This document shows positions 12,288 through 22,799 of a stretch of DNA of 64,000 nucleotides, in pieces (position 1 is the stretch's first letter; every line of letters starts with the position of its first letter). The position numbers and the translations under genes are program-made. The notes beneath the pieces are model-generated. The model ran no database searches and was not told where the DNA came from. It saw nothing but the letters and a program-made list of their open reading frames with translations. The stretch covers positions 98,012,149-98,076,148 of the forward strand of contig OY757021.1 in the NCBI GenBank assembly GCA_963580285.1. Reading direction: 5' to 3'. This stretch comes from Lucinisca nassula. Taxonomy: Eukaryota > Mollusca > Bivalvia > Lucinida > Lucinidae.

Positions 12288-12507
12288 TCCTTTTTGTACC
12301 AAATGGAATCTTCCTCCTTATATATAGCAGGAGTCCATTTCCTAATTTACGGGTGTCAGGTTGTGTTTTCATCAAATTTTTTACGGAAAATGACTGAACT
12401 TTTAGCAAACAGTGGGACCCTGATCAGACGCCGCGTTGTGCGGCGTCTGATCTGGGCCTGCACTGTTTGCCCGGGTCCCCGTTTTGGGGTTTCTGGTAAT
12501 AAATGGG
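12288..12507 (+). repeat. TTAA-class MITE (P1 family)
   Basis: Flanked by TTAA at 12284-12287 and 12508-12511. Ends are '(T)CCTTTTTGTACC' and 'GGTAATAAATGGG'. The centre is a long hairpin, 'gatcagacgccgcg' facing 'cggcgtctgatc', within a longer stem of 'aaacagtg' and 'cactgttt'. TTAA flanks with CCC ends fit piggyBac-type non-autonomous elements. The open reading frame across it is incidental. Confidence 0.8.
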
Positions 12508-12567
12508 TTAACTAGTGGTGTTTCAGTGTCAAATGGTACACCAACAGGTCTCTGAAACAGTAACAGT

Positions 12568-12868
12568 TTTTGTTTGATTTTAGGTTTAACGTCCCCGTCA
12601 ACACTGTAAAGGTCATTTTGAAAAAGGTTGCTTCCAATTTTGTGGGACTTTTACCCGACAATGAGATGAAATGACATCTCAAGCCCTGTCACCCAATGAA
12701 ACCAATAGGGTTTATTAGCATGGACGGTCCACCTCGCACCGCGGTTCCTGGACAGGCTTAGATCCTCATAGCGGTTTACCAGTACTAGTGTGCGGGCCGG
12801 ATTCAGTTCTGCGTGGAAGCATCATGTAGCCCGTATATTTCTTCAAGCCCCTATGGGCGGGGGCGATA
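12568..12868 (-). repeat. R300 SINE-like element, full length
   Basis: Minus-strand copy with the TSD AAACAGTAACAGT at 12555-12567 and 12869-12881. Tail 'tttgtttgattttaggtt' and 'aacgtccccgtcaacactgt'; head 'cttcaagcccctatgggcg'. Confidence 0.85.
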
Positions 12869-13073
12869 AAACAGTAACAGTATTTTGTCTAACAGATTTG
12901 TCTACAGTTTTTAAGGGAGACATTTTGGGGGGATTTCTTAGTTATTTTGTACATTTTGCCCATCCAAGAAAGTGTGTGTGGGGGTGGTGGGGGAGGGGGG
13001 GGGGTGGGGGGCTAATTTTAAAATTTTAATGGGAATCATTTAAATTCATTCTTTCTTTTCAGATTATATTCCC

Positions 13074-13350
13074 CATCACGTGAACAAGTCCGTGAAATGA
13101 ACACCCACTAAACCCCACTTTATATAGGGAAACCTGGGCTTTATGTAGTATACATTATTTTTCTTATTTCTGCTCCAAGTCATAAGTTGTGGGTACTCGT
13201 TAGAACCGCCTCACTGAGGCGGTTCTAACGAGCACCCACTACCTATGTTTGCAGTATTTGTAAGAAAAATATCACGGATTTGCATCAGGAAATGTCCATT
13301 TTGGAGACGTGATAAAATGCACTATGTCGCTCGGGTGTGTTATCCTTATG
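13074..13350 (+). repeat. MITE-A hairpin element (A1 subtype)
   Basis: Runs from 'catcacgtgaacaagtccgt' to 'gtgtgttatccttatg'. The centre is 'actcgttagaaccgcctca' facing 'tgaggcggttctaacgag'. A second, side hairpin is formed by 'aaaccccactttatata' with 'aaacctgggcttta'. Together with the opposite-orientation copy at 13565-13844 it makes a ~770 bp inverted repeat. Confidence 0.8.
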
Positions 13351-13564
13351 CCGTAAACCAAACACTTATAGAAATAGATGTCCAGGACAAGCCTCAATCA
13401 AACAGTACAGCCTACGAATGGCACTAAGGGGAAGAGTAACTAACAATGAAAAAACAAAAAAAATAATAAATAAATAAACGATCCACAAACCGCATAGCAA
13501 GTTAGCAACAAGCTTCCTCTCCCCACAAGAGGTGATTACGCTGCATCCAGATGGGTTCAGTTTG

Positions 13565-13844
13565 CATTACGATAACACATCCGTGCAATAAAGTGCATTT
13601 TTCACATCTACAAAATTGGCTACTTTTCTGATGAAAATCGGTGATATTTTACTTATTTATGTTGCAAACATAGGTTGTGGATACTCGTTAGAACCGCCTC
13701 GATGAGGCGGTTCTAACGAGTACCCACAACCTATGTCTTGGAGCAAAAATATATAAAGTATTGTATACCCCCTTAAATCCCAGTTTCCCCTATATAAAGT
13801 GGGGTTTAAGGGGGTGTTCATTTCACGGACTTGTTCACGTGATG
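13565..13844 (-). repeat. MITE-A hairpin element (A1 subtype), inverted partner
   Basis: Starts 'cattacgataacacatccg' and ends 'cggacttgttcacgtgatg', with the central palindrome 'tagaaccgcctc' and 'gaggcggttcta' within 'gttgtggatactcg' and 'cgagtacccacaac' arms. Confidence 0.8.
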
Positions 13845-13925
13845 GGAAGTGAAATAAATGCTCCAATTGAGCAAAGAATCTCTGGTTATGTTGAAGCTTT
13901 TGAAGAAAGGCACCAGCCCCTTTAA

Positions 13926-14147
13926 ACAATTTAGTACCGGAAACCACAAAAAGGGTACTTTGCAAACAGTACAGACCCCGATCAGTCGCCACAGAACGCG
14001 GCATCCGATCAGGGCCTACACTGTGTAAAACGTTCAACCATTTTCCAAATTGATTTTGAAGAAAACACAACCTGATACCCCTAAATTTTGAAATGGACTG
14101 CTGCTCTCTATATATAAGGAGGAAGATTCCATTTGGTACCAAAAGGG
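13926..14147 (-). repeat. TTAA-class MITE (P1 family)
   Basis: Right flank TTAA at 14148-14151 after 'ggtaccaaaaggg'. The left end is decayed. Hairpin 'gatcagtcgccacagaacg' and 'cggcatccgatcag' is imperfect. Confidence 0.75.
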
Positions 14148-14228
14148 TTAATGGTGTATATATTCGTGTTAAAGGGAATGAGTTCAACTGATATATTGTT
14201 GGTCATATTAGCTAGGAAACCACTTTAA

Positions 14229-14443
14229 CCCATTGTATACTGGTTGACTCTTCCATTGCTATATGTTGGACAAGTCCATTTGTCATATAAGCGGTGACAG
14301 GCCTATATTTTTGTTTATTTCTTCTATTTTTGACAGAATATTCACTTAGCAAATAGTGAAGGCTCTGATCAGACGCTGCGTTCTGAGTGGGGCCTGCACT
14401 TTTTGCCAAAGTACCCCTTTAAGGGCTTCCCGCATGCAAAGGG
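14229..14443 (+). repeat. TTAA-class MITE (P1-related)
   Basis: Exact TTAA at both ends (14225-14228 and 14444-14447) with ends 'CCCATTGTATACTGG' and 'GCATGCAAAGGG'. The interior is more diverged than other P1 copies. The hairpin is partly lost: 'gatcagacgctgcgttctga'. Confidence 0.75.
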
Positions 14444-14608
14444 TTAATAACTTTGTTTGCTTTACTGTGACCGAAGCTATCCTAAAAATGGGTCGTTCAC
14501 AAAAGGACAGTAGCAATGCATTCTGTTGAGTGTATATCCTATCATGTGTGAAATAAAAATATATTTGAAAGAGTTAAAATGACTGAAATGTTCTTTTTGG
14601 TTTTATAG

Positions 14609-14748
14609 AGTTGGCAAATACAAGTTGATGCAGGGTAATCTCGGAACCTACAATGGCTGGGCCCCAGTGCCAAATGAGACCAGTTATGTGGCTTCTAATT
14701 ATAAAGGACAACAGAATTTTCCACCATTTATGCTTTATGATATAGAAG
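14609..14748 (+). CDS. Sulfatase (arylsulfatase B/I/J-like), penultimate exon
   Basis: A 140-base internal exon bounded by the acceptor 'tttttggttttatag' and the donor 'gaag|gtaaca'. It encodes 46 complete residues including 'VGKYKLMQGNLGTYNGW' and ending 'FPPFMLYDIE'. The leading A completes an interrupted codon that would be Arg if the previous exon ends in AG or CG, giving the RVGKYKL motif typical of sulfatase C-terminal domains ('R-G-x-W/Y-K-L'). The trailing G joins the CT of the exon at 31046 to give an Ala codon and the family motif LY-x-I-E-A-D-P-T-E. Sulfatases hydrolyse sulfate esters, usually in the lysosome or secreted. The catalytic N-terminal domain with the formylglycine Cys is not in the window. 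Which subfamily it belongs to is inferred only from these short exons. Confidence 0.85.
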
Positions 14749-14778
14749 GTAACAATTTTTATACTGCACTGCTGGTTA

Positions 14779-15400
14779 TTTTAAACAGAGTTGACAAAGG
14801 TCCTTGACTAGAAGGTTGTTTTGGCTCCAGCAGACAAGGCCAATAACAATATCGTCGTTGTTTGTCGGCTTCACTATGATAACACTCTTCAGCAAGAGCT
14901 TGGTGGTACTAAGGCCTAAGGTACTAAGAACTGCAATCTTTGGCTGTAGAGATACCGCATTTGTCATTTATCCACACGGTTTGCTGTATGTGTTACAGAA
15001 GCCAAAACAAGCTACCTACGTTATATTGGTTACCTAAACTTCATAAAGGACCATACAAAGCACGGTTTATTGCAAATTCAAGCTCTTGTACCACGACTGA
15101 ACTTTCCAAATTATTAACTTCCAAGTTTTACTGCCATCAAAAAACATTTGATTAAATAATACGACAATGTTTTTGAACGATCAGGGATAAATCTGTTTTG
15201 GTCTATAAAATATTCTAATGAGGTTTTAAATAAATTGAAATCCAGACTTTTTCATGCTTCAGGTCTGTCTACTTATGATTTTTCCACCCTTTACACTACC
15301 TTTCCTCATAATCTTATAAAAACAAAAAAAAACTTAGTTTTAATTGAATGAGCATTTATTAGGTAAGATTCCTGTACGAATTGAAGAACTGATTTTTTCA
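14779..15400 (+). pseudogene. Penelope-like element reverse transcriptase, N-terminal part
   Basis: Interrupted frames read like a Penelope-like (PLE) RT: a 'LAPADKANNNIVVVCRLHY' segment near 14820-14880, then 'LPTLYWLPKLHKGPYKARFI' near 15015-15075, 'SSSCTTTELSKLLTS' directly after, and 'STYDFSTLYTTFPHNLIK' near 15265-15320. It begins only ~30 bases after the sulfatase donor site, so it is 5'-truncated. Stops and frameshifts (for example around 14808, 15120-15130 and 15330) make it non-functional. A MITE splits it from its C-terminal part at 15606. Confidence 0.8.
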
Positions 15401-15605
15401 CTTAAGGGGAATGGGAACACCTTCAGAGGAGGCAACTCCTGCGAAAGTATTTTAGTCTCCCGTGTCAAGAGGGGTCAACTCTTAAAGGAAAGAGTTGATC
15501 CTTTTTCTGCGGTAGACAGCTTATAGAACAGCGAACAGGAAGTTCCGAAAGTTGTCTCCCTTTGAAAAATGGGGGAAAAATGTTCTAGGTGTTCCCATTC
15601 CCCTT
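15400..15605 (+). repeat. TTAA-flanked MITE (G family) inside the PLE
   Basis: Inverted ends 'ttaaggggaatgggaacacc' at about 15396-15415 and 'ggtgttcccattccccttaa' at 15588-15607. The interior has the small palindrome 'caactcttaaaggaaagagt' and 'cctgttcgctgttctataag' read on the minus strand. It interrupts the PLE reading frame; removing it with one TTAA restores PLE continuity at the protein-motif level. Confidence 0.8.
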
Positions 15606-15990
15606 AAGGGCTTAAAATTATACTCTATGGTCATGTCAGAAAGTGTGAGAAGCTGTCACCTTTCTACTTGACATTACTTACATATGATTTGGCGCTAAGT
15701 TATTTAGACAAATCGTGGGTATCCCGTTGGGTAGGAATTGCGCACCCCTTGTGGCTATTCTGTTCTTGTTTTGTTATGAAAGAGACTTCATGATGTCCCT
15801 TCACGTTGAAAACCAATCTGTAATCATTGAAGCCTTTAGCTCGAGTTCTAGGTATTTGGATGATTGATTAAATATTGACAATGCCCATTTCGATGGTTTG
15901 ATCTGTCAAATTAAACCCCAAGAACTTCAGTTAAATAAAGCAAATTCTTCTTATACCGAGATCCCATTTTTGGATTTATACCCAATAAAA
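15606..15990 (+). pseudogene. Penelope-like element reverse transcriptase, C-terminal part
   Basis: Resumes with 'YTLWSCQKV' and goes on to 'QIVGIPLGRNCAPLVAILF' (about 15705-15765), 'CYERDFMMSLHVENQSV' and 'IEAFSSSSRYLDD' (about 15820-15865). The last includes the Y-x-D-D active-site motif in the R-Y-L-D-D form typical of PLEs. Just after YLDD a stop (tga/taa at about 15866-15872) breaks the frame; 'LQLNKANSSYTEIPFLDLY' follows to about 15980. No GIY-YIG endonuclease was recognised downstream. Confidence 0.8.
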
Positions 15991-16089
15991 ACGCACCATT
16001 AGTAATATTGCTCAAATTTTAATTGATTCATAATATTTCTAGCATTTGATCACGTTTATTGAATTATCACTCACTTAGCCACAGACTCA

Positions 16090-17190
16090 CTACAGAGTTA
16101 CAGCATTTTATTGGATGCAGAGATACGGAGGCTCGAATAAGTTCACACACCCATAAAATCAAAATCACATATCCTAATATCGGGTATGTCCACCATCAGC
16201 ATCCAGAGTTGCTTAGCATCGACGCCTCATGGTTCGAATTAAACGCTGTATCTTGTTTTTGTCCGATTTTGTCCCATTCTTTCTGTAGCGCCATGGCAAG
16301 CTGCTGACGGTTGATTGGCGGATGACGTCGGTTGTACACACGTTTTCCGAGTTTGTCCAAAAGGTGCTCAGTTGGGTTTAAATCCGGCGGAATCGCAGGT
16401 CATGGAAGAACTTGCACACTAATTTGATTTGAAAAGTCCATGGCTAGCCTCGCAGAATGAGCACGTGTATTGTCCTGTTGGAAAAGGGAAACGTCACCAT
16501 TATTGCGTAAAAACGGTACCACCTCAGGCTCTAAGATTTCATCCATGTACCATCAAATTGCCATCAACCACGATGAGTTGTGTTTCGTGGTGCCACGAGA
16601 TCCCTCCCCACACTATTACGCTACCACCACACCAACGTGACACCTGTTAAACACAACCGTCTTGAAATCGCTCCCCACGTCGACGCCATACTTTACTCCG
16701 TCCATCAAACATTTCAACACAAAAACGGGACTCGTACGTGAACAGTACACCACGCCAACGCTGTTGTGTCTATCGGTTACACTGTTGACACCAACCAAAG
16801 CGACTGATTCGACGTCCCGCCGTCAAAACGTTCTCCCTCTTATGGCTAGAACTACCGCGTTCCTGGAGACGCCGCCGTACAGTTAAGGTACTTATGCATA
16901 GGTTATATGTTCCCCCGGTCTCCTGGGCAGTTTCCACAGGCGTTCTGAATCGGTCGCGTAAATGACTCAAAACAATGTACCGGTCCTGCTGACATGTAGT
17001 AACACGTTCACGTCCAGGGCGTTGCCTACCGTCCCAGACCCGGTAGTGCTGTACCTTTCGACCAATCGTAGTGTGCGAACAACCCATACGCTCTGCAACT
17101 TGGCGGTATGAGAACCCTACCTTCAACCATACCAAGGTAACGATGACGATCGACGTTACTTAGATGCCCCATTGGCTTGTTCTTATAAAA
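16090..17190 (-). pseudogene. Tc1/mariner-type transposase relic
   Basis: On the minus strand a helix-turn-helix domain is clear at 16770-17135: 'SYRQVAERMGCSHTTIGRKV' followed by a second basic HTH around 'LTVRRRLQERGSSSHKRENV'. Downstream, in shifting frames, are 'FTYESRFCVEMFDGR', a W-G-G-I-like segment near 16620, a Q-x-D-N-T-x-A-H-like segment near 16460, and a 'PPDLNPTEHLLDKLGKRVY' segment near 16340-16385, all hallmarks of the Tc1 DDE domain. The first catalytic Asp region reads Y-E and frames are broken, so it is inactive. Terminal inverted repeats were not resolved. Confidence 0.8.
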
Positions 17191-17540
17191 TGTTTTGCTG
17201 GCTTTTTAACGCAAAGATTCTGAACCCTATAATGACAGGACATAAAGTGCCAAAAATATCGTGATTACGAAAATTTTGTAATTTTAGCATTTTGCACGTG
17301 CACATGCCCATCATGAAAATCACGAAGTATTCATGTCAAACAAACTCATGCTTTGGTGACAACTTTACAATACCGTATTTATCAGTTGAAAAAGTCTGTC
17401 ATTTTTACCTTAAACTAAAGAAAACAAAGTTCTACAAGTGTTGCGTATTCATTGAATCTTGAATATATTTCTGTTGAGGATAGGTTCGTTTCCTGCGAAA
17501 TGCATGATAAACGCGAATAATTTGATTTTGAGATTGTAAA
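17191..17540. other. Unassigned spacer
   Basis: No gene or repeat recognised. A Tc1 end may lie in the first few tens of bases. Confidence 0.35.
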
Positions 17541-17750
17541 ATAGAAGTGAAGGCAATGAATCGATACAATTATCCCACAGCTGCCATCAGGGACACAAAG
17601 GGAAATAAACACAAACACGAAACAACTAGACCCTAATGGAAACATCACTAGCGGAAAGCCAAAATGAGTTAGTTTCCCACAAAATGGCCGATTGGCTATC
17701 CAAAGCATAATAATATAAGCGACACACACTCAAAGACAAGCCATACTAAA
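17540..17750 (-). repeat. R520 repeat, first half (split by tandem-array element)
   Basis: Minus-strand R520 wording: 'gaatcgatacaattatccca', 'cacaaagggaaataaacac', 'aatggaaacatcacta', 'tttcccacaaaatggccga' and 'caagccatactaaaa'. It stops where the element at 17751 starts, and R520 resumes at 20389 with 'aataaaccgcc'. Confidence 0.7.
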
Positions 17751-20388
17751 AACAAGAGGGCCCACAGGGCCCTGGTTCGCTCACCTGTCTGTCACTGTCT
17801 CGAGTACATTCTATTTTTAGCTATGGTGGCCATCTTGTTCATCAGCAGAGTGATTTTAGCTTATTTGGTAGGGAGTAACTAGGTAACATTCCTGTGAAGT
17901 TTGAATCAAATTGGCCTTAGGGTTTAGGAGGGGTTCACGTTTGAATCAGATTTACAATATTTTTCTATTTTTAGCTCCGGTGGCCATTTTTTTTTCATCA
18001 GAGTGGGATTGTTTTAGCCTGTTTGGTAGAGGGTCATCTAAGCAACATAACTTCAAAGTCTGAATGAAATTGGCCCAAGAGTACAGAAGGAATTGTCATT
18101 TGAAGATTTGTTTTTTATTTTTAGCTTTGGCAGCCATCTTGTTCATTGGAGTGGAATAAGGTTTAACTATTTTGGCACGGAGTCACCTAGGCAACATTCC
18201 TGTGAAGTTTTAAATCCAATTGGCCCAAAGGTTTAGAAGGAGTTCGCATTTGAAGCAAATTCACAATGTTTTTCTATTTTTAGCTCTTGTGACCATTTGT
18301 TAATGGTTATGCTATTTTCCTAGAGGGTCATGATCTACACAACATTCCAATGAAGTTTAGAAGCCTTCATGGTGAAGTGGTCATGCTACTTGCCTTGTAA
18401 ACCAGGGGTAGCAGTATCGATCCCAGTCTTCTCCAGACTTTCACATTGGTCTTTAAACAGAGGTCCCATCACTGTATGACCTTGGCTTTTGGTGAGACTT
18501 CAACTCAAACACTCACTCCTATGAAGGAACCTTTATGCAAAATATGAAGGCTGTATCTTAAATGCTCCAAAAGTTATGACAAAGTAGGTCAAAGGTCAAG
18601 GCCATGGCTCAAAAGTTTTGAATGGTTGGGAAAACTTTGTCACAGGGAACATACATGCCAAATATGAAGGCTCTATCTCATATGGTTCAAAAGTTATGAT
18701 AAAGTAGGTCACAGGTCAAATCTTTATATGAGTGGGAAGCCCTTGTCACAAGGAACCTACATGCCAAATATGAAGGCTCTATCTCAAACAGTTCAAAGTT
18801 ATGACAAAATAACCTACTGATCTACATTTTGATTTGACATTACCCACGTTTGAACTGAACTGAGATATTGTCCAGATGATCATTCTGAGCAAGTTTTATG
18901 ATGATTTGACTAAAACTGTGGCCTCTAAGAGTGTTCAAAACGTTTTTCTATGATTTGACCTGCTGACCTACTTTTTGACCTGACATGACCCATATTCAAA
19001 CTTGACCAAGATATTGTCAAGATGATCATTCTGAGCAAGTTTGATGATGATCGGACCAAAACTGGGGTCTCTAGTGTGTACACAAGTTTTTTCAGCAATC
19101 TGACCTACTGACCTACTTACTGGCTAGATATGACCAACATTCAAAATTAACCGAAATATTGTCAAATGATCATTTTTAGCAAGTTTGATGATGATCAGAC
19201 CAAAACTGTGGCCTCTAGTGTGTTCAGAGGGTTTTCTATGATATTATCTACTGACCTACTTTTTGGACTGACATGACCAATATTTGAACATGACTCAGAT
19301 ATTGTCAAGATGATCATTCTGGGCATGTTTGATGATGATCGGACCTAATCTGTGGCCTCTAGTGTGTTCACAAGGTTTTTCTATGATTTGACCTACTGAC
19401 CTACTTCTTGACCTAAAATCACCCATATTCGAACTTGACCGAGATATTGTCAAGACTATCATTCCGAGCAGGTTTGATGATGATTGGACCAAAAATGTGG
19501 CCTCTAGTGTGTTCACAAGGTTTTTCTCTTATTTGACCTACTGACCTACTTTTTGACTCGACAACACCCTATTTGAACTTGACTGAGATATTGTCAAGAT
19601 GATCATTCTGGGCTAGTTTGATGATGATCGGACCAAAACTGTGGCCTCTAGTGTCTTCACAAGGTTTTTTTTTCTGATTTGACCTACTGACCTACTTTTT
19701 GACCCAACATGACCCATATTCGATCTTGACCGAGATATTTTGTGGTGGTACAAAATGTGTGCAAGTTTAGTTAAAATCAAATCATAAATGAAACAGCTAT
19801 CCAGCAGACAAGACCAAAATAGACAATTTTTGCCCTTTCAGGGGCCGTAACTCCGTAACACATGATAGGATATGGCTGGTTCAAGAAAGGAACCCAGATC
19901 CCATGGTGGTACAAGTTGTGTGCAAGTCTGGTTAAAATCAAATCATAAATGAAGATGCTATCGTGCGGACAAGACCAAAATAGGCAATTTTTGGCTTTTC
20001 AGGGGCCGTAACTCCGTAGCACATTATGGGATATGGCTGATTCAAGAAAGGAACCCAGATCTCATGGTGGTACAAGTTGTGTGCAAGACTGGTTAAAATC
20101 AAATCATAAATGAAGATGCTATTTTGCGGACAAGACCAAAATAGGCAATTTTTGCCCTTTCAGGGGCCGTAACTCAGTAACACATGATGGGGTATGGCTG
20201 GTTCAAGAAAGGAACCTAGATCTCATGGTGGTACAAGTTGTGTGCAAGTCTGGTTAAAATCAAATCATAAATGAAGATGCTATCGTGCGGACAAGAAATT
20301 GTTTACGGACGCACGGACGCACTGACGACGGACGACGGACAAAATGTGATCACAAAAGCTCACCTTGTCACTACGTGACAGGTGAGCT
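17751..20388 (-). mobile_element. Tandem-array element with several different satellite cores
   Basis: On the minus strand the 5' end (at 20388) is a clean hairpin, AGCTCACCTGTCAC and GTGACAAGGTGAGCT, followed by 'tttgtgatcacattttgtcc' and a CGTCCGTC-type stretch. The 3' end (at 17751) is a hairpin, CCAGGGCCCTGTGGGCCCT, then CTTGTT. Between them are four arrays: about 19740-20290 ('ggggccgtaactccgtaac'), 18830-19740 ('tgatgatgatcggaccaaaa', ~145 bp units), 18530-18810 ('atgaaggctctatctca') and 17810-18330 ('ctatttttagct'). It sits inside an R520 copy, so the empty site is readable. Confidence 0.8.
18362..18520 (+). repeat. tRNA-headed SINE fragment
   Basis: 'atggtgaagtggtcatgcta', 'cttgtaaaccaggggtagca' and 'gtatcgatcccagtcttctc' look like a tRNA-derived head with a B-box-like 'atcgatccc', followed by 'gacttcaactcaaacactca'. 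It is embedded between two arrays of the surrounding element. Confidence 0.5.
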
Positions 20389-20913
20389 AATAAACCGCCA
20401 CAGAATGATTAAAGGTACTTTGTCGCAATAAAAGCTCTACAGAGCTTATGCTATTTGTTTCGGATATGTGACGTTAAATAAAGCTTCTTTATCTTTATCT
20501 TTTTATCTTTACAGAAGAACCGTCTCGGTCCCCGCACATCGGGGCTTGAAGAAATATATGGGCTGCATGATGCTTCCACGCAGAGCTGAATCCGACCCGC
20601 ACACGAGTACTGGTAAACCGCTTAGAGGATCTAAGCCTGCCCAGGCAAAGCGGTGCGAGTCGGACCGTCCACGCTTATAAACCCTATTGGTTTCATTGGG
20701 CGACAGGGCTTGAGATGTCATTTCATCTCTATGTCAGGTAAAAGTCCCGCAAAATTGGAAGCAACGTCTCCAAAATGACCTTTACAGTGTTGACGGGGAC
20801 GTTAAACCTCAAATCAAACAAACAAACAAACAAACAAAATAACCGTCTTGGAACGGTCAGTGAAACGAATTCCACTGGGGGTGGGGGCTTAAATCGATTT
20901 TATGAGGTCACTA
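20389..20913 (-). repeat. R520 repeat, second part (interrupted by SINE)
   Basis: Resumes 'taataaaccgccacagaatg', continues to 'gaagaaccgtctcgg' at 20528, is interrupted by the R300 SINE, then continues 'aaccgtcttggaacggtcag', 'gaattccactgggggtgg' and 'cttaaatcgattttatgagg' until the LINE starts at about 20914. Confidence 0.65.
20529..20840 (+). repeat. R300 SINE-like element, full length
   Basis: TSD AACCGTCTcGG (20518-20528) and AACCGTCTtGG (20841-20851), lying in the host R520. Tail is five (CAAA)-like units. It provides a pair of intact head and tail sequences for the family consensus. Confidence 0.85.
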
Positions 20914-22340
20914 TATCAATGTGTTCCTCGCCAAGTTTAAAGTCAAATGTTGTACATGGCTCTGACGCTTTCCGAAAGTGGACTACTTTGGTTTTATCAG
21001 TGTTAACGGATAAGTTCCACTTATTTGACAATCTATGTACAGTTTCTAACTGCTGTTGTAATCCCTCAGGAGAGTCAGAAATCAAACAAATGTCATCAGC
21101 ATACATGAGCAGACTTATCATTTGCTCCCCGACACGCACACCACGCTGTACATAGTTTATGTCACTCGCCAGGTCATCGATAAAAATTGCAAACAACGTC
21201 GGAGCTATGTTATCTCCCTGGCGGACACCAGATGAGATAGAAAACCAGTCTGTAAAATTGTTGTTTACCCGAACACAACTTTGTAAGTTTGAGTACAATG
21301 TTTGAATAACCCTGAGAATTTTACCATGTATTCCTGTGCTCAACAATTTATACCACAACAGATCGTGTTCAACAGAGTAAAATGCCTTGGCGAAATCGAC
21401 AAAGCATATGTAAGTAGGCAATTTTAGGAGTTTGCGATTACGAACAATAGATATGAGGGTATATATATGATCCAGACATGATCTGAGCTTTCGGAAACCG
21501 TTCTGTTCATTACACAATAATCCATTATTATCCAAATGAGTCGTTATTCTAGTGTTCAGTATACAGCTAAAAATTTTGGCTACTGTAGATATGAGGCTAA
21601 TGCCCCTGTAGCTAAGTGGGTTCAATGGGTCCTTGCCCTTTTTGTGAATCGGTTGAATTACCGACTTGTACTAACAATCCGGGACAACGTCGTTCTCAAA
21701 ACAGTACTGATACAGTTTATGCAACGGGTTAAGTAGCTTAGGATTCTTCAATATTTCATTTGGAATGTTATCTATACCCGTTGCCTTTCCATTTTTACTC
21801 TGGTCAAGGGCCCGTTGGACCTCGTCCAATGTAATCGACCGATTTAGTTCTTCGCAATCGTCAGCATGTACATCATCAACGTTATTTACGTTACCACAAC
21901 ACATAAAATCAGTTTCCCATTCCCGCGTTAAACCATCTACCCTGTTCAAAAACGAATCATCTGAGACATTAGTACGTGAATTTAACAGTGATTCAAACTC
22001 GGTTTTCCACTTCGCCAGTATTATGTCGGGATCATGTGATATACTGCCGTTTTCCGTGTAAACTCCATTGATATTTTCTGTTTTCTGTCCAGGTCCGAGA
22101 TTACGAATTTCATCCCAGAATACCTTGGGGTTATCAGTTTGTGTTTTAATCAGTTTATCCCGTTGAGCTGCTCTGTACTAACGTTCGCATTTTCGCAGAG
22201 ATTTATCAAACAAGTTCCTATTCTGCACAAAAAGTGATTTACGACGCGCTCTTTCACGACGACAGCCATGGTATTTCAAGTAATTTTTTTCACTAGACCG
22301 TACATTGTCCCATAAGTTTTTTAGGTTATTGTTCCACCAG
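20914..22340 (-). pseudogene. LINE (non-LTR) reverse transcriptase
   Basis: Minus strand. From about 22320 down: a connector region, then a 'SKNGKATGIDNIPNEILKN' segment (about 21745-21805), 'NPLSYRGISLISTVAKIFS' (21570-21620), 'QNGFRKLRSCLDHIYTLIS', 'YICFVDFAKAFYSVEHDLLW' (about 21360-21420), 'SGVRQGDNIAPTLFAIFIDD' (about 21165-21225), 'LLMYADDICLIS' with the YADD catalytic motif (about 21075-21110) and 'WNLSVNTDKTKVVHFRK'. All RT motifs are present, but frameshifts or stops occur around 21625-21671 and at 22180, and the 3' part after the thumb is missing where it abuts R520. Jockey/CR1-like overall; the exact clade is not determined. Confidence 0.9.
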
Positions 22341-22720
22341 GGTTTACCCATATGTTTCGATTTTTTTCTGTGCTGTCGGTCCTATATCTTTATAGTTTAA
22401 TGACGCGTCCATTTCGGTATGAACAGCTAACAACAAATTCTGATAGGCTTCATTAACCGTTTCTCGACCATCTTGTGTACGTTGCAAGATATTTATAACA
22501 TTTACAAGGGCCGAACAGCATCTTGCACTATCAAAAATGTTTATGGGAACCGAGGTAACATTATATTTTCGACGAGGAACATCAGTGTTCTGGGTTTCAA
22601 TACCACCGTGTACGACGTGTGCTGTGGGGATAGTCAGTTTATCCTTGATATAGTCTGATAATTCCAGTGTACACAGCAAAACAGTGATCAGGCACATTTC
22701 TTGACGGTACTTGGATACTT
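22341..22720 (-). pseudogene. LINE ORF2 connector; endonuclease deleted
   Basis: A ~117-residue frame with 'VVHGGIETQNTDVPRRKYNV' and 'NEAYQNLLLAVHTEMDASL' leads toward the RT. An apurinic-like endonuclease would be expected between ORF1 and this segment. Only ~80 bases separate the two, and no endonuclease motif was found. Its first residues may be the remnant of the S-D-H end of the endonuclease. The element therefore carries an internal deletion. Confidence 0.6.
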
Positions 22721-22799
22721 AATTCATAAGATCAGCGCTAACGGGGCCCCTGATAGGGGCAATACGAGCAGTTTCAATTATATTCACACGTGCCCCGAT

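Noticed and set aside
12294..12515. Integron attC-like or bacterial hairpin recombination sites
   Set aside because: Hairpins lie at the centres of TTAA-flanked eukaryotic MITEs, with no integrase partner or cassette structure.
13657..14187. 176-residue minus-strand reading frame as a gene
   Set aside because: It runs through two different MITEs (MITE-A and P1) and the spacer between; no motif.
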